From contig NZ_JAQNDL010000003.1 in the NCBI RefSeq assembly GCF_028368995.1, forward strand, positions 930,001-994,000: a DNA stretch of 64,000 bases. The letters run 5' to 3'. Positions within the stretch are counted from its first letter, which is position 1, and each line of letters opens with the position of its first letter. This DNA comes from Nannocystis bainbridge. Its GTDB lineage: Bacteria; Myxococcota_A; Polyangia; Nannocystales; Nannocystaceae. Under the pieces are notes generated by a model. The model did not search any database and was not told where the DNA came from. It saw only the letters and a program-made list of their open reading frames with translations. Positions 1 to 9,828 of this stretch are shown one piece after another. Both the position numbers and the translations under genes were made by a program.

Positions 1-617
1 AGCGCCTTGTCGTCGGCGCCCTCGGCCATGGCCTTGCGGACGATGTCGACCACGTCGCCGATCGGGTCGACCGGGCCGAGGCTGGTGCGGAACATCAGGT
101 TGAAGCGGCGCTCGTCGCTCATGAACGGCGAGCCGCAGTTGGGGCACACGTAGCCGGCCGCGCCCGCCTTGGCGCCCGTCAGCGTGGCGCCCTCGCGGTG
201 CAGCTTGACGCCGGCCTCGGTCAGCTTGTCCTGGGCCGCCTTGGCCCGGCTCTTGTCGAGGGTGATCGGCGCGTCCTCGCCCTCGGCCTTGCGCGGGGCC
301 TTGTCGGCCCGGAAGCGCTCGCCGCAGACCTTGCAGTCGACCAGCGGGTCCGAGAAGTTGGCGAGGTGGCCGCTCGACTGCCACACCTCCGGCCGCATGA
401 TGATCGACGCGTCGATGCCGACCACGTCCTCGCGGCTGTGGACCATGAAGCGCCACCACTCGCTCATCAGGTTGCGCTTCAGCTCCGCGCCCATCGGACC
501 GTAGTCGTAGGCGGAGCGCAGGCCGCCGTAGATCTCGGAGCTCTGGAACACGAAGCCCCGTCGCTTGCAGAGCGACACGATCTTGTCCATCAGGTCCGGC
601 TTTTGGCTGTCTTCCAT
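1..617 (-). CDS. glyS: Glycyl-tRNA synthetase, N-terminal part (cut by window edge)
   Basis: Charges tRNA-Gly in the cytoplasm. About 205 residues are present, starting MEDSQKPDLMDKIVSLCKRR and running off the left edge. The block RGFVFQSSEIYGGLRSAYDYGP is the class II N-terminus of the homodimeric (alpha2, eukaryote/archaea-like) GlyRS; the RFNLMF stretch and a CxxC...CxxC zinc-ribbon-like insert (DCKVCGERF, YVCPNCGS) also fit that type. The ATG is preceded 11 bases upstream by TACACC (complement of 629-634), a likely -10 box, and there is no clear Shine-Dalgarno sequence. It lies just downstream of the ABC transporter on the same strand, but the promoter-like box suggests separate transcription. 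Identity is confident; the C-terminal half cannot be judged. Confidence 0.93.
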   Translation of the reverse strand, partial: MEDSQKPDLMDKIVSLCKRRGFVFQSSEIYGGLRSAYDYGPMGAELKRNLMSEWWRFMVHSREDVVGIDASIIMRPEVWQSSGHLANFSDPLVDCKVCGERFRADKAPRKAEGEDAPITLDKSRAKAAQDKLTEAGVKLHREGATLTGAKAGAAGYVCPNCGSPFMSDERRFNLMFRTSLGPVDPIGDVVDIVRKAMAEGADDKA

Positions 618-655
618 GGCGGCCGCGAGGTGTAGCACAGGGCTCCGGCCAGGCG

Positions 656-2521
656 CTACGGCCCGCCCGGGACCTCGCCGGGGCTGTCCGCGGCGGCGGC
701 GGCCTGGCGGGCGACCAGCCTTGCGTAGACGCCGCCCCGCGCCAGCAGCTCGGCGTGGCGCCCGGTCTCGGCGATCCGGCCGTGGTCGAGGACGACGATC
801 CGGTCGGCGTCGCGGATCGTGCTGAGGCGGTGGGCGATGACGAGGGTGGTGCGCCCGCGCTGCAGCACCTCGAGCGCGCCCTGGACCAGGTGCTCGCTCT
901 CGGCGTCGAGCGCCGAGGTGGCCTCGTCGAGGATCAGCACCTTGGGGTCGCGCAGCAGCGCGCGCGCGATCGAGACCCGCTGCCGCTGCCCGCCCGACAA
1001 CTTGACCCCGCGCTCGCCGACCAGCGTGTCGTAGCCGAGAGGGAACTCGCGGATGAACCGGTCGGCGTTGGCCGCCCGCGCCGCGGCCTCGATCTCCGCG
1101 TCGCTGGCCTCGAGCCGGCCGTAGCGGATGTTGTCGCGGATCGTGCCGCTGAACAGCACCGGGTCCTGCGAGACCATCGCCATCGCCCCGCGCAGGTCGG
1201 CCAGCCGCAGCGCCCGCAGGTCGTGGCCGTCGAGCAGGATCGCCCCGGTCGACGGGTCCCAGAAGCGCAGCACCAGCCGCCCCAGCGTCGTCTTGCCCGA
1301 GCCCGACGAGCCGACCAGGGCGCAGACTTCACCTGGCCGAATGTGCAGGTCGATGTCGCGGACGACGGCGACGTCGCGGTCGCCGTAGGTGAAGGAGACG
1401 CCGACGAAGCGGATCTCGCCGGCCAGCGCGGGCTCGGCGACCGGGGCCGGCGGATCGGCGATCTCGGGCGTGGTGTCGAGGATCTCGAAGATCCGGGCGG
1501 TCGCGCCGAAGGTCGACTGCAACCCGCCGAGCAGCTCGGCGAGCGCCCCGACCGAGCCGGCCACCATCAGCGTGTAGAAGATGAAGCTGGTCAGCTCGGC
1601 GGCCGTGATCTCGCCCTCGATGACCATCGAGCCGCCGAGCCAGAACAGCCCGGCGATCGCGGCGAAGGCGAAGAAGCTGATCACCGCCGAGAACCAGCTG
1701 CGAGCGATCGCCCGCTTGATGAAAAGGCCGAAGGTCGTCTCGATCGCGCCGCCGTAGCGCCGGACCTCGAAGTCCTCGCGCGTGAACGCCTGGACCGTCT
1801 CGATCGCCGCGAGCCCCTCCTGCAGCGCCCCGCTGGCGGTCGCCAGCTCGTCCTGGGCCTTGCGGCTGAGCTCGCGGATGATGCGGCTCCAATAGTTGGC
1901 CGCGATCATCAACGCCGGCACCACCGCCAGCATCGCCGCGGTCAGCTTCCAGTTCATCCAGAACAGCACCGCGATCCCGCCGACCAGGGTCAGCACGTTG
2001 CGCAGGAAGATGCTGAGGTCCTGGCCGACGGTGCTCTGCAGGCGCGTGACGTCGTCGGAGAGGCGCGACAACAGCTCGCCGCTGCGCGTGCGGTGGAAGT
2101 AGCTCTGCGGCATGATCGCCAGGTGGCGATACAGCCCGACCCGCAGGTCCGCGACGACCCGCTCGCCGAGCCAGGTCATCCAGTAATGGCGGAAGAACAC
2201 GAACACCGCCTGCGCCAGGAACACCGCCAGCAGCAGCACGGTGTTGTCGCCGAGCTCGGCGTACGCGGCCTCGCTGTCGGCCGCGGCCGCGTTGGTGAAC
2301 GCCGCCTCGGCCAGCGCCCCGAAGTAGTACGGGTACACGAGCCCGAGGCCCGACGCGATCACGAGGCACACCAGCGCGGCGATCAGCCGGCCGGTGTACG
2401 GGCGCGTGTACGAGAACACCCGTCGCAGGCGCTCGACGGGCTTGATCTGTCGTTCGGGTGCGAGCTCGCCCGCGGCCGCGGACGGCTGGAGCTCGGGCGC
2501 GGGGCGCGTCGGCTGGGCCAT
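656..2521 (-). CDS. ABC transporter, fused permease and ATPase (MsbA/LmrA-type exporter)
   Basis: A 621-residue half-transporter of the ABCB exporter class. A Pro/Ala-rich cytoplasmic N-terminus is followed by six predicted membrane helices (roughly residues 40-330) and a nucleotide-binding domain. In the latter, Walker A GSSGSGKTT is near residue 401, the signature LSGGQRQR near 508 and Walker B VLILDEATSALD near 525, followed by the H-loop AHRLSTI. Such proteins work as homodimers in the inner membrane and export lipids, lipid A precursors or drugs; the substrate cannot be read from sequence. TAGGCT lies 10 bases before the ATG (complement of 2532-2537), suggesting a near-leaderless transcript. 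All catalytic motifs are intact. Confidence 0.93.
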   Translation of the reverse strand: MAQPTRPAPELQPSAAAGELAPERQIKPVERLRRVFSYTRPYTGRLIAALVCLVIASGLGLVYPYYFGALAEAAFTNAAAADSEAAYAELGDNTVLLLAVFLAQAVFVFFRHYWMTWLGERVVADLRVGLYRHLAIMPQSYFHRTRSGELLSRLSDDVTRLQSTVGQDLSIFLRNVLTLVGGIAVLFWMNWKLTAAMLAVVPALMIAANYWSRIIRELSRKAQDELATASGALQEGLAAIETVQAFTREDFEVRRYGGAIETTFGLFIKRAIARSWFSAVISFFAFAAIAGLFWLGGSMVIEGEITAAELTSFIFYTLMVAGSVGALAELLGGLQSTFGATARIFEILDTTPEIADPPAPVAEPALAGEIRFVGVSFTYGDRDVAVVRDIDLHIRPGEVCALVGSSGSGKTTLGRLVLRFWDPSTGAILLDGHDLRALRLADLRGAMAMVSQDPVLFSGTIRDNIRYGRLEASDAEIEAAARAANADRFIREFPLGYDTLVGERGVKLSGGQRQRVSIARALLRDPKVLILDEATSALDAESEHLVQGALEVLQRGRTTLVIAHRLSTIRDADRIVVLDHGRIAETGRHAELLARGGVYARLVARQAAAAADSPGEVPGGP

Positions 2522-2589
2522 GGGCGGCCGGAGCCTAACACGTCACGGCCACGCGCCTGACGGGACTCGTGCCCGCGCGGGGCCGCCCG

Positions 2590-3585
2590 TCACTGGCGCA
2601 GGCGCAGCTTGCCGGTGAGGCCGCTCAGCGTGATCTGCAGGCCGCCCATGGTCTCCTGCTGGAAGACGGTGTGGCCGTCGTCGTCGAAGTCGACGGTGAC
2701 CTGCCCCGTCGCGTTGTCGACGGTCACCGTGCCCGCCGGGAACGAGCCCGGCACGTCCATGAGCGGCGACTCGCCCGGCATCGCGATCCCCTCGTTCGAC
2801 GACTCCTGCACGTCCAGGATCGCGTTGACGACGATGTTGTGGATCGCGGACATCAGGCCCGTGATCGTGCCGCTGTCGTGGTCGGGGACGGTGAACGGGA
2901 AGGTGACCGCGAACGGCTCCGGACCGGTGATCACCAGGCTCTTGATGACCAGCTTGACGTTGACGATGAGCGGGATGTCGCACTCGAGCTGCGGCGTGTC
3001 GGCCATGTTGACCGACGCGGCGAAGACCCGGCCGGTGCCCACGTCGTCGAGCGTGACCTCGATCTGCCCACCGGTGGCCACCAGCGTGACCGGGAACTGG
3101 CACATGGCGATGAACTGCGACGCGGTCGCCTGGCTCTGCAGCGCGTTGAACTCGGGCGGCGCGCCGTCGGCGATGGTGAACTTCAGCGGCTCGTCACACA
3201 CGTTGCCGACGCTGTTGCCGTCGAAATCGAGCTGGTTCGGGTTGGCGTCGCAGCGGCAGTTGTCGTCCTTGTTGGCGATCGCATCGCCGTCCTCGTCGGC
3301 GTCGTCGGCCGGGGCCGCGCAGTCGCCCGGCATCACCCCCGTGGTCGTGCTCGTCGTCGGGTCGGTCGTCGTCGGATCGGTCGACGTCGTCGTCGTCGTC
3401 TCGTCGATGGTGGTCGTCGTGGTCGGGTCGTCCGTCGTCGTCGTCGTCGTCGTCGGATCGGTCGACGTCGGCGTCTCCGTCGTGCTCGTCGAAGTTTCGG
3501 TCGCCGAGGTGTTGCCGTCGTCGCCGCAGGCGGCCCCGACGAGGATCAACGAGGAAAGCAAGGAGGTATGCAGACGGGAGAGCAT
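2590..3585 (-). CDS. Lipoprotein with Thr-rich linker and TSP3-like calcium-binding motif
   Basis: A 331-residue predicted secreted lipoprotein. The signal peptide ends in lipobox LVGAAC (Cys20), followed by GDDG, then a low-complexity Thr/Ser/Asp linker to about residue 82 (TSTD, DPTTTTTT repeats). Next comes an acidic Cys-containing segment with DADEDGD, DDNC and DFDGNSVGNVCD, resembling thrombospondin type 3 calcium-binding repeats. The remaining ~200 residues form a beta-rich globular region I do not recognise (motifs ATGGQIEVTLDDVGTGRVF, TVDFDDDGHTVF). Export and surface anchoring are inferred from the lipobox and linker. The gene stands alone, with a long noncoding stretch upstream. Confidence 0.85.
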   Translation of the reverse strand: MLSRLHTSLLSSLILVGAACGDDGNTSATETSTSTTETPTSTDPTTTTTTTDDPTTTTTIDETTTTTSTDPTTTDPTTSTTTGVMPGDCAAPADDADEDGDAIANKDDNCRCDANPNQLDFDGNSVGNVCDEPLKFTIADGAPPEFNALQSQATASQFIAMCQFPVTLVATGGQIEVTLDDVGTGRVFAASVNMADTPQLECDIPLIVNVKLVIKSLVITGPEPFAVTFPFTVPDHDSGTITGLMSAIHNIVVNAILDVQESSNEGIAMPGESPLMDVPGSFPAGTVTVDNATGQVTVDFDDDGHTVFQQETMGGLQITLSGLTGKLRLRQ

Positions 3586-4179
3586 TCCTGCCTTTTATCA
3601 CAAGCCCGCCGCGCGCGAAATTTCTCCAGGCCCGCCCCGGCCCCGCCAAAAGCTGCACCAGCCGGCCCTGGCGAGGTCTCCCGCGGGCTCTCGGCGGGGG
3701 GCCGGCGGGCTCCACGAGCAAACTGCCGCGCCGCGTCGGGCATCGGCGCACGATCGGCGGGGGTTCCTCGGGTGCGTCCGCCGGTCGACCTTCGCGGGCT
3801 CGGGCCGACCACTTGCCCCTCCACCGTCGCCGCGGCCGTCAAGGGTTGCGCCGATCTCCCTGAGCGCGGCCCGCCGACATCGGCGTGGCGACCACGCCGC
3901 CGCGCCGATCGATGGCCCCTCGTAGCGCGGTTCGACGAGCCCGGCGCGCGCACCTGCGTGGCGGGTGACGCGGTGGAGGTTTCATTCGCCGCGTGCGGCC
4001 GCATACTTTCATGGCATCGCGCGCAGGCCGGGCCGAAGCGCTCGCGGCGCGGGTAACGGTCCTGGTGAAGATCGAAGCTTTGTGGTTCTCGGGCCCACTG
4101 GCCATGGCCGATGCGGTCGCCAGCAACTCGAGTAGCCACTTCTCCTGCCGCTCTTCACAACACATGTAATTTCGAAACG
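3586..4179. other. Noncoding stretch between lipoprotein and small-peptide gene
   Basis: About 600 bases in which I see no convincing gene on either strand. Open frames exist, but they are GC-driven and lack a start site, recognisable protein or matching codon bias. The right part (about 4050-4240) is clearly richer in A/T than the surroundings and probably holds the promoter of the small gene at 4238. The left end must hold the promoter of the minus-strand lipoprotein. Confidence 0.5.
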
Positions 4180-4207
4180 TTGACGGTCGCGAAACCTGGC
4201 ACATGCT
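4180..4207 (+). promoter_or_regulatory. Candidate sigma70-type promoter of the 47-residue ORF
   Basis: TTGACG (4180-4185), a 16-base spacer, then CATGCT (4202-4207). It lies in a locally AT-rich stretch, 30 bases before the start codon. The only clear coding sequence downstream is the small membrane peptide. The assignment rests on sequence match alone. Confidence 0.45.
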
Positions 4208-4237
4208 TCGCTAGTCGAAGAGACAAGGAGCCCTAAC

Positions 4238-4381
4238 ATGGACGCACTCGCTTTTATCGCCCTCTTCGGCCTCATCCTCCCCGCGGTCGCGGCCGCGACC
4301 AGCGAGGTCCGCGACCGGATCGAGAGCAACCGGCTCCACCGCGAGGTGCTGCGCACCTTCGCGGTCGCGAAGACCGATTGA
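4238..4381 (+). CDS. Small membrane peptide, 47 residues, unknown function
   Basis: Short gene reading MDALAFIALFGLILPAVAAA, then TSEVRDRIESNRLHREVLRT and ending FAVAKTD. Residues 3-20 form one hydrophobic helix and the rest is a charged amphipathic tail, so a single-pass or peripheral inner-membrane peptide is likely. Three signs point to a real gene: AAGGAG 7 bases before the ATG (4225-4230), a TTGACG/CATGCT promoter upstream, and an 11-bp GC hairpin followed by CCCTTTAAT downstream (4448-4481). That transcription unit encodes nothing else. I recognise no family. It could also be the leader of a small regulatory RNA, though the good ribosome site argues for translation. Confidence 0.6.
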   Translation: MDALAFIALFGLILPAVAAATSEVRDRIESNRLHREVLRTFAVAKTD

Positions 4382-4447
4382 GACCGAAGCTTTTTTTCAC
4401 CCCGCACGCGTGACGTTCGTCCCCCCCTGAGCGTCCCGTGCACAACC

Positions 4448-4481
4448 CGACGCCCGCGCGCCTCACGGCTCGCGGGCGTCG
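4448..4481 (+). terminator. Rho-independent terminator-like hairpin
   Basis: Perfect 11-bp inverted repeat CGACGCCCGCG / CGCGGGCGTCG (4448-4458 and 4471-4481) with a 12-base loop, followed by CCCTTTAAT. It lies 67 bases after the stop of the small peptide gene and before the convergent kinase gene. The U-tract is short, as is usual in such GC-rich genomes. Confidence 0.6.
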
Positions 4482-4633
4482 CCCTTTAATCCGTCCCGAT
4501 GTGTCATCGTGCCACCCGCCGCGCATCGTGACACGCCTCGCGCTCGGCCCGGGCGATGATTGTCAGGTCGCCGCAATCCTGTGCACCGATTCGGAATCCC
4601 CTCGCACGACGCGCGAGGGTTCGCCGCGGTGGC

Positions 4634-5602
4634 TCAACCTTGCGTATCGAGGCCCAGCGTCGGGGGACCGCCGGGCGGCGACTCTGCAGCATCGGCAGCA
4701 CCCAGCGCCTCGCGCACCCAGCGTCCCACGTCACCGGGGCTCACGGGAGGGAGCGCGCGACGGGCCTCGTGCAGATGCAGGGACAGCGCCGTGAGATCGG
4801 CGAACCGCTCTCCGGGTGACTTCGCCATGCTGCGTCGGAGCAGCGCGGGCAGCGGGCTCGGCAGCGCCGCGAGCTCGGGGTCGTCGGGCAGCGGCATGGA
4901 GCGGATGTTCTCCGTCGTCGCCAGCGGCCCCGTGCCGTCGAACGGTCGCCGACCCAGCAGCAGCTCGTGGAGCGTCACCCCGAGCGCGAACTGATCCGAC
5001 GCGGCGGTGACGGCCTCGCCCGCGACCTGCTCGGGCGACATGTACGCGAACTTGCCCTTGACCATCCGGCCCCAGGTCACGTTGCGCAGCGCCGTCGCCT
5101 TGGCGATGCCGAAGTCTGCCAGCTTGATGTCACCTGTCCGAGAGACCAGGATGTTGCCGGGGCTCACGTCGCGGTGCACGAGCCCCAGCGGTCGGCCGAG
5201 CTCGTCCGTCAGCGCGTGCACGTGCACCAGCGCGTGCGCCACCTGCTCCGCCAGCCACAGCGCCAGCGCCAGCGGCAGCGCCCGGCGGGCCAGCAGCGCC
5301 GCCAGATCGGCCCCGTCGACGTAGTCCATGACCACGAAGTAGGCCCCGAAGTGCAGCCCGAGATCGTGCACGTGCACCAGCCCCGGGTGACTGAAGCGCG
5401 CGCCGATCTTCGCCTCCGCGATCAGCAGCCGCTCGATCTCCGGGCGGCCGCGGTGCTCCGGCCGCAGCAGCTTGAGCGCCACCGGCTTCTCGAACCCGCT
5501 CGCCCCGTAGCGCAGCCCCAGCAGCACCTCCGCCATCCCGCCGCGGCCGAGCCGGCGCACGACGCGATACGGCCCGAGGGTCGCGGGGAGCGGCTCGCTC
5601 AC
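4634..5602 (-). CDS. Soluble Ser/Thr protein kinase
   Basis: 322 residues from a GTG start; the frame stays open upstream but codes for nothing there. It is a Hanks-type kinase with no membrane segment. It shows glycine loop GRGGMAEV (residues 19-26), Lys44 in VALK, catalytic HRDVSPGN (143-150), DFGIAK (163-168) and an APE-like YMSPEQV. The short C-terminal tail (PPGGPPTLGL) carries no sensor domain. The HRDVSPGN loop is typical of myxobacterial kinases. It diverges from the FHA-sigma54 activator across 75 bases, and a PP2C lies beyond that, so an FHA-read phosphorylation circuit is likely. TAGGCT 8 bases before the GTG supports the start. Confidence 0.9.
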   Translation of the reverse strand: MSEPLPATLGPYRVVRRLGRGGMAEVLLGLRYGASGFEKPVALKLLRPEHRGRPEIERLLIAEAKIGARFSHPGLVHVHDLGLHFGAYFVVMDYVDGADLAALLARRALPLALALWLAEQVAHALVHVHALTDELGRPLGLVHRDVSPGNILVSRTGDIKLADFGIAKATALRNVTWGRMVKGKFAYMSPEQVAGEAVTAASDQFALGVTLHELLLGRRPFDGTGPLATTENIRSMPLPDDPELAALPSPLPALLRRSMAKSPGERFADLTALSLHLHEARRALPPVSPGDVGRWVREALGAADAAESPPGGPPTLGLDTQG

Positions 5603-5610
5603 GAGGAACC

Positions 5611-5671
5611 AGCCTACGCGATGTCGCCCGGCCTGTCTCGTCCGCGTTTTTGCGCCGGAGGCCGCTATGCT
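5611..5671. promoter_or_regulatory. Divergent promoter region, kinase / FHA activator
   Basis: Two back-to-back -10-like hexamers. TAGGCT on the minus strand (complement of 5611-5616) lies 8 bases before the kinase GTG. TATGCT on the plus strand (5666-5671) lies 6 bases before the activator GTG. No good -35 boxes are visible. Both genes would give leaderless mRNAs. Confidence 0.45.
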
Positions 5672-5677
5672 GCCCGC

Positions 5678-7036
<1,359 letters not shown>

Positions 7037-7141
7037 CGGTCCATTCGCACGGACAAGTGAATCCATCGAGTGACCCCGGCGACTCGCACCATTGCGCGCC
7101 GTCGCGCCCGCAACAATCACGACCCTCGCCCCTGCCATCAT

Positions 7142-7909
7142 TCACGCTCGCGCCGTCACCGCGACGACGATCGCCGTGATGTTGTCGCGCGACCCGGCGA
7201 GGAATGCCTCGTGCACCAGCCGCTCGCACACCTCCTCGACCGGCCCGGCCGCCAGCAGCGCCGCGATCGTCTCCTCGGAGAGCGGCCCCGTCAGCCCGTC
7301 GGTGCACAGCAGCAGGCGATCGCCCGCGCGCAGCTCGACCCGGTGCAGCTCCGGTCGCTCCTCCTCGTGGGGCCCCAGCGCCCGCGTGATCACGTTCGCG
7401 TAGCCGAACTCCGCCAGCGGCCCGACCGCGACCCCGCCGTCGCGCAGCTGCTCGTACAGCGAGTGATCGCGCGTCAGCTGCACGAGCGACGGGCCACCTG
7501 TCTCTTCGCGCAGGCGGTACACCCGGCTGTCGCCCAGGTGGGCCACGATCGCCGAGCTCCCCAGCAGCGACACCAGCGCGATCGTCGAGCCCATGTCGCG
7601 CAGCGAGCCCTGGCGGCTCCCGCAGATCCGCCGGTTCGCCAGGCGGATCGCCGCGTCGACCCGGTTCTCCGCCATCGTGAGCGATGGGTCGAGCCCGTAC
7701 GGCCAGGTCGCCTCGGCGTCGGTCGTCACGTGCTGGAAGAACTCCGCCAGCGACTCGACCGCCAGCCGGCTCGCCACCTCCCCGCCCGCGTAGCCGCCCA
7801 TGCCGTCGGCGACGGCGAACACGCCCTCCACCGGCGCGAGCAGATACGCGTCCTCGTTGTGGTGGCGACGACCGACGAACGTGTGCGCGCTGGCGACGAA
7901 GGCATGCAT
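7142..7909 (-). CDS. PP2C-family Ser/Thr protein phosphatase
   Basis: 255 residues; metal-dependent phosphatase of the PPM/PP2C (Stp1-like) class that would reverse the kinases. Motifs seen are GRRHHNEDAY, FAVADGMGGYAGGEVAS, VAHLGDSRVYRLRE, LLLCTDGLTGPLS and SRDNITAIVV, which together supply the two-metal Asp/Gly set. AAGGAGGT stands 5 bases before the ATG at 7909, so I prefer it to an in-frame start further upstream. The gene converges on the FHA activator with 105 bases between stops. It belongs functionally with the kinase/FHA module. Confidence 0.92.
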   Translation of the reverse strand: MHAFVASAHTFVGRRHHNEDAYLLAPVEGVFAVADGMGGYAGGEVASRLAVESLAEFFQHVTTDAEATWPYGLDPSLTMAENRVDAAIRLANRRICGSRQGSLRDMGSTIALVSLLGSSAIVAHLGDSRVYRLREETGGPSLVQLTRDHSLYEQLRDGGVAVGPLAEFGYANVITRALGPHEEERPELHRVELRAGDRLLLCTDGLTGPLSEETIAALLAAGPVEEVCERLVHEAFLAGSRDNITAIVVAVTARA

Positions 7910-8174
7910 GCCCACCTCCTTCCAAGCCGCGCGCCGCGGCCAAGCCCGCGACAATTCACGCACCCCTGGCGACCGCACACCCCACCCGTCGGGCCCCTCC
8001 CCAGGAGGGGTGGAGACTCGCCACCTCAGCGCGGAGGACGCAGCGCCAGCTCGCGCGCCTTCCCGTCACTCCCACCATTGGCCCGCGCATTCGCGGACGA
8101 TCGGGGAGCCCGCCGCCTCGCGTGTGACGCTCACGTCGCGAGGACCTGGCCCGTCGATGTTATCCTCGCTGCCC

Positions 8175-9254
8175 GTGGCTTCACCGCGCATCCTCCTCGC
8201 CGCCGCGTCCCTCGTGCTCGCCTGCAACGACGCTGGACCCGCCGGCGCGTCCGCGAGCGCCACCACCGGCGAACTCACCACCTCCACGACCTCGACCGAC
8301 ACCAGCACTGGGGGTCCGCTCACCACCGGCGGATCGCTCACCACCGGCGACAGCGAAGACGGCACCACCACCACGACCACCACGGGTGACCCGCTCCCGA
8401 CCTCGACCTCGACGACCACCGGCGACGACACCACCACCGGCGGCCTCACGCGCTGCCCCGTCGTCGCACCGGCGGCGCAGGTCTCGATCGTCGCCGACGA
8501 CGACATCCACGAGACCTCCGGCCTGATCGCCAGCCGCACCCAGACGGACGTGTTCTGGCTGCACAACGACTCTGGCGACGGCCCGCGCTTCTTCGCCATC
8601 GACCCGACCGGCGCGCGCCTCGGCGCCTTCGAGGTCGACGGCGCCCAGGCCGTCGATTGGGAGGATATGTCCTCCGGGCCAGGTCCTACCGCCGGCGAAT
8701 GGCTGTACTTCGGCGACATCGGCGACAACCCCGAGTCGCGGCAGTCGATCACCGTCTACCGCGTGCCCGAGCCCGACGCCGCCGCTGCCGGCGGGGAGAC
8801 CGTCACCATCGAGGGCGTCGAGGCCATCGAGCTCACCTACCCGGACGAGCCGCACAACGCCGAGACCTTGCTGGTCGACCCGCAGACCGGGGACCTGGTG
8901 ATCGTGGCCAAGGGCGACCCGACCCGGATCTTCCGCCTCCCCGGCCCGGTCGCGGCGGGCGGCCCCTACGTGCTCGAGGAGGTCGCGCCGATCCAGTTCC
9001 CGGCCGTCGTCGCCACTGGCGGCGACATCTCGCCCGCCGGCGACTTCATCGCCGTCCGCACCTACGGCCAGGCGTTCCTGTGGCTGCGCCTGCCCGGTGA
9101 CTCCATCGCCGACGCCTTTGCCGGCGAGCCTTGCACGATCCCCCTCGCCATCGAGACCCAGGGCGAGACCCTCGCCATCGCCCCCGACGCCTCCGGCTAT
9201 TACACCATGAGCGAAGGCGACGCCGTCCCGCTGTGGTGGTACGGCTTCAATTGA
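8175..9254 (+). CDS. Secreted lipoprotein with Thr/Ser linker and propeller-like domain
   Basis: 359 residues from GTG 8175: signal VASPRILLAAASLVLAC (lipobox Cys17), then a Thr/Ser/Gly linker to about residue 88, then a ~270-residue domain. Blocks DDIHETSGLIASRTQTDVFW, LHNDSGDGPRFFAIDP and YFGDIGDNPESRQSITVYRV recur in bacterial secreted proteins that look like beta-propellers; the biochemical role is unknown. An in-frame ATG at 8157 is possible, but TATCCT (8161-8166) sits 8 bases before the GTG, matching the -10/start spacing of many genes here, so I chose GTG. It is monocistronic and convergent with the GNAT gene. Confidence 0.8.
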   Translation: MASPRILLAAASLVLACNDAGPAGASASATTGELTTSTTSTDTSTGGPLTTGGSLTTGDSEDGTTTTTTTGDPLPTSTSTTTGDDTTTGGLTRCPVVAPAAQVSIVADDDIHETSGLIASRTQTDVFWLHNDSGDGPRFFAIDPTGARLGAFEVDGAQAVDWEDMSSGPGPTAGEWLYFGDIGDNPESRQSITVYRVPEPDAAAAGGETVTIEGVEAIELTYPDEPHNAETLLVDPQTGDLVIVAKGDPTRIFRLPGPVAAGGPYVLEEVAPIQFPAVVATGGDISPAGDFIAVRTYGQAFLWLRLPGDSIADAFAGEPCTIPLAIETQGETLAIAPDASGYYTMSEGDAVPLWWYGFN

Positions 9255-9262
9255 GTCGACCC

Positions 9263-9287
9263 CGCCGCGCTGCCAGCGGGCGCGGCG
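9263..9287. terminator. GC hairpin between convergent genes
   Basis: Perfect 8-bp inverted repeat CGCCGCGC (9263-9270) / GCGCGGCG (9280-9287) with a 9-base loop, 8 bases after the lipoprotein stop and just before the GNAT stop. There is no T-tract on the plus strand. It is probably a shared terminator for the two convergent units. Confidence 0.45.
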
Positions 9288-9291
9288 TCGT

Positions 9292-9828
9292 TCATTCGCG
9301 CGTGAGCACGAAGATCCGGTCGACGCACGCCTCGCCGCGCCAGATCGTCTCCACCGCCGCCTCCTCGATCATCCCCAGGCGGCGCGCCAGCGCCAGCGAG
9401 CGCAGGTTGCGGTCGTCGATCGTCACCTGGATCCGCGTCACCCCCAGCTGCGCGAACGCGTAAGTAAACACCGCGCGGACCGCCTCGCTGGCCAGCCCCC
9501 GGCCCTGCTGCGCCGTCATCAGCGTATAGCCGATCTCCACCGTCGTCGGCTCGCCTGCCATCACGCGCAGGCCGATGTCTCCGATCAGCGCGCCGTCGGC
9601 GTGCAGCGCCAGGGCGAACTGGTACCACACGCCCGGCACCCCGGGCCGGGCGCCCTGCAGCCCGGCGATGAAATCACGCGCCTGCGCCTCGTCGAATTGT
9701 GACCACCCCTGATAGCGGGCCACCTCCGGGTCGGCGCGATAGGCCACCAGGATCGGCGCATCCGCCTCGCGGAACGCCCGGATCTGCAGCCGCGGCGTGG
9801 TGATGAAGCAACCTGTCTCTTCAAACAT
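9292..9828 (-). CDS. GNAT acetyltransferase, RimJ/RimL-like
   Basis: 178 residues. It starts MFEETGCFITTPRLQIRAFR, the usual TxRLxLR opening of the Acetyltransf_3 group. Later come the acetyl-CoA loop QQGRGLASEAV and the C-terminal NLRSLALARRLGMIEE block. Members acetylate protein N-termini, amino acids or antibiotics; the substrate here is unknown. The ATG overlaps the last 8 bases of the preceding gene (stop 9821-9823), so translation is probably coupled. A GTG two codons upstream (9834) is an alternative start. The first codons contain the repeat-family word GAAGAGACAGG. Confidence 0.88.
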   Translation of the reverse strand: MFEETGCFITTPRLQIRAFREADAPILVAYRADPEVARYQGWSQFDEAQARDFIAGLQGARPGVPGVWYQFALALHADGALIGDIGLRVMAGEPTTVEIGYTLMTAQQGRGLASEAVRAVFTYAFAQLGVTRIQVTIDDRNLRSLALARRLGMIEEAAVETIWRGEACVDRIFVLTRE

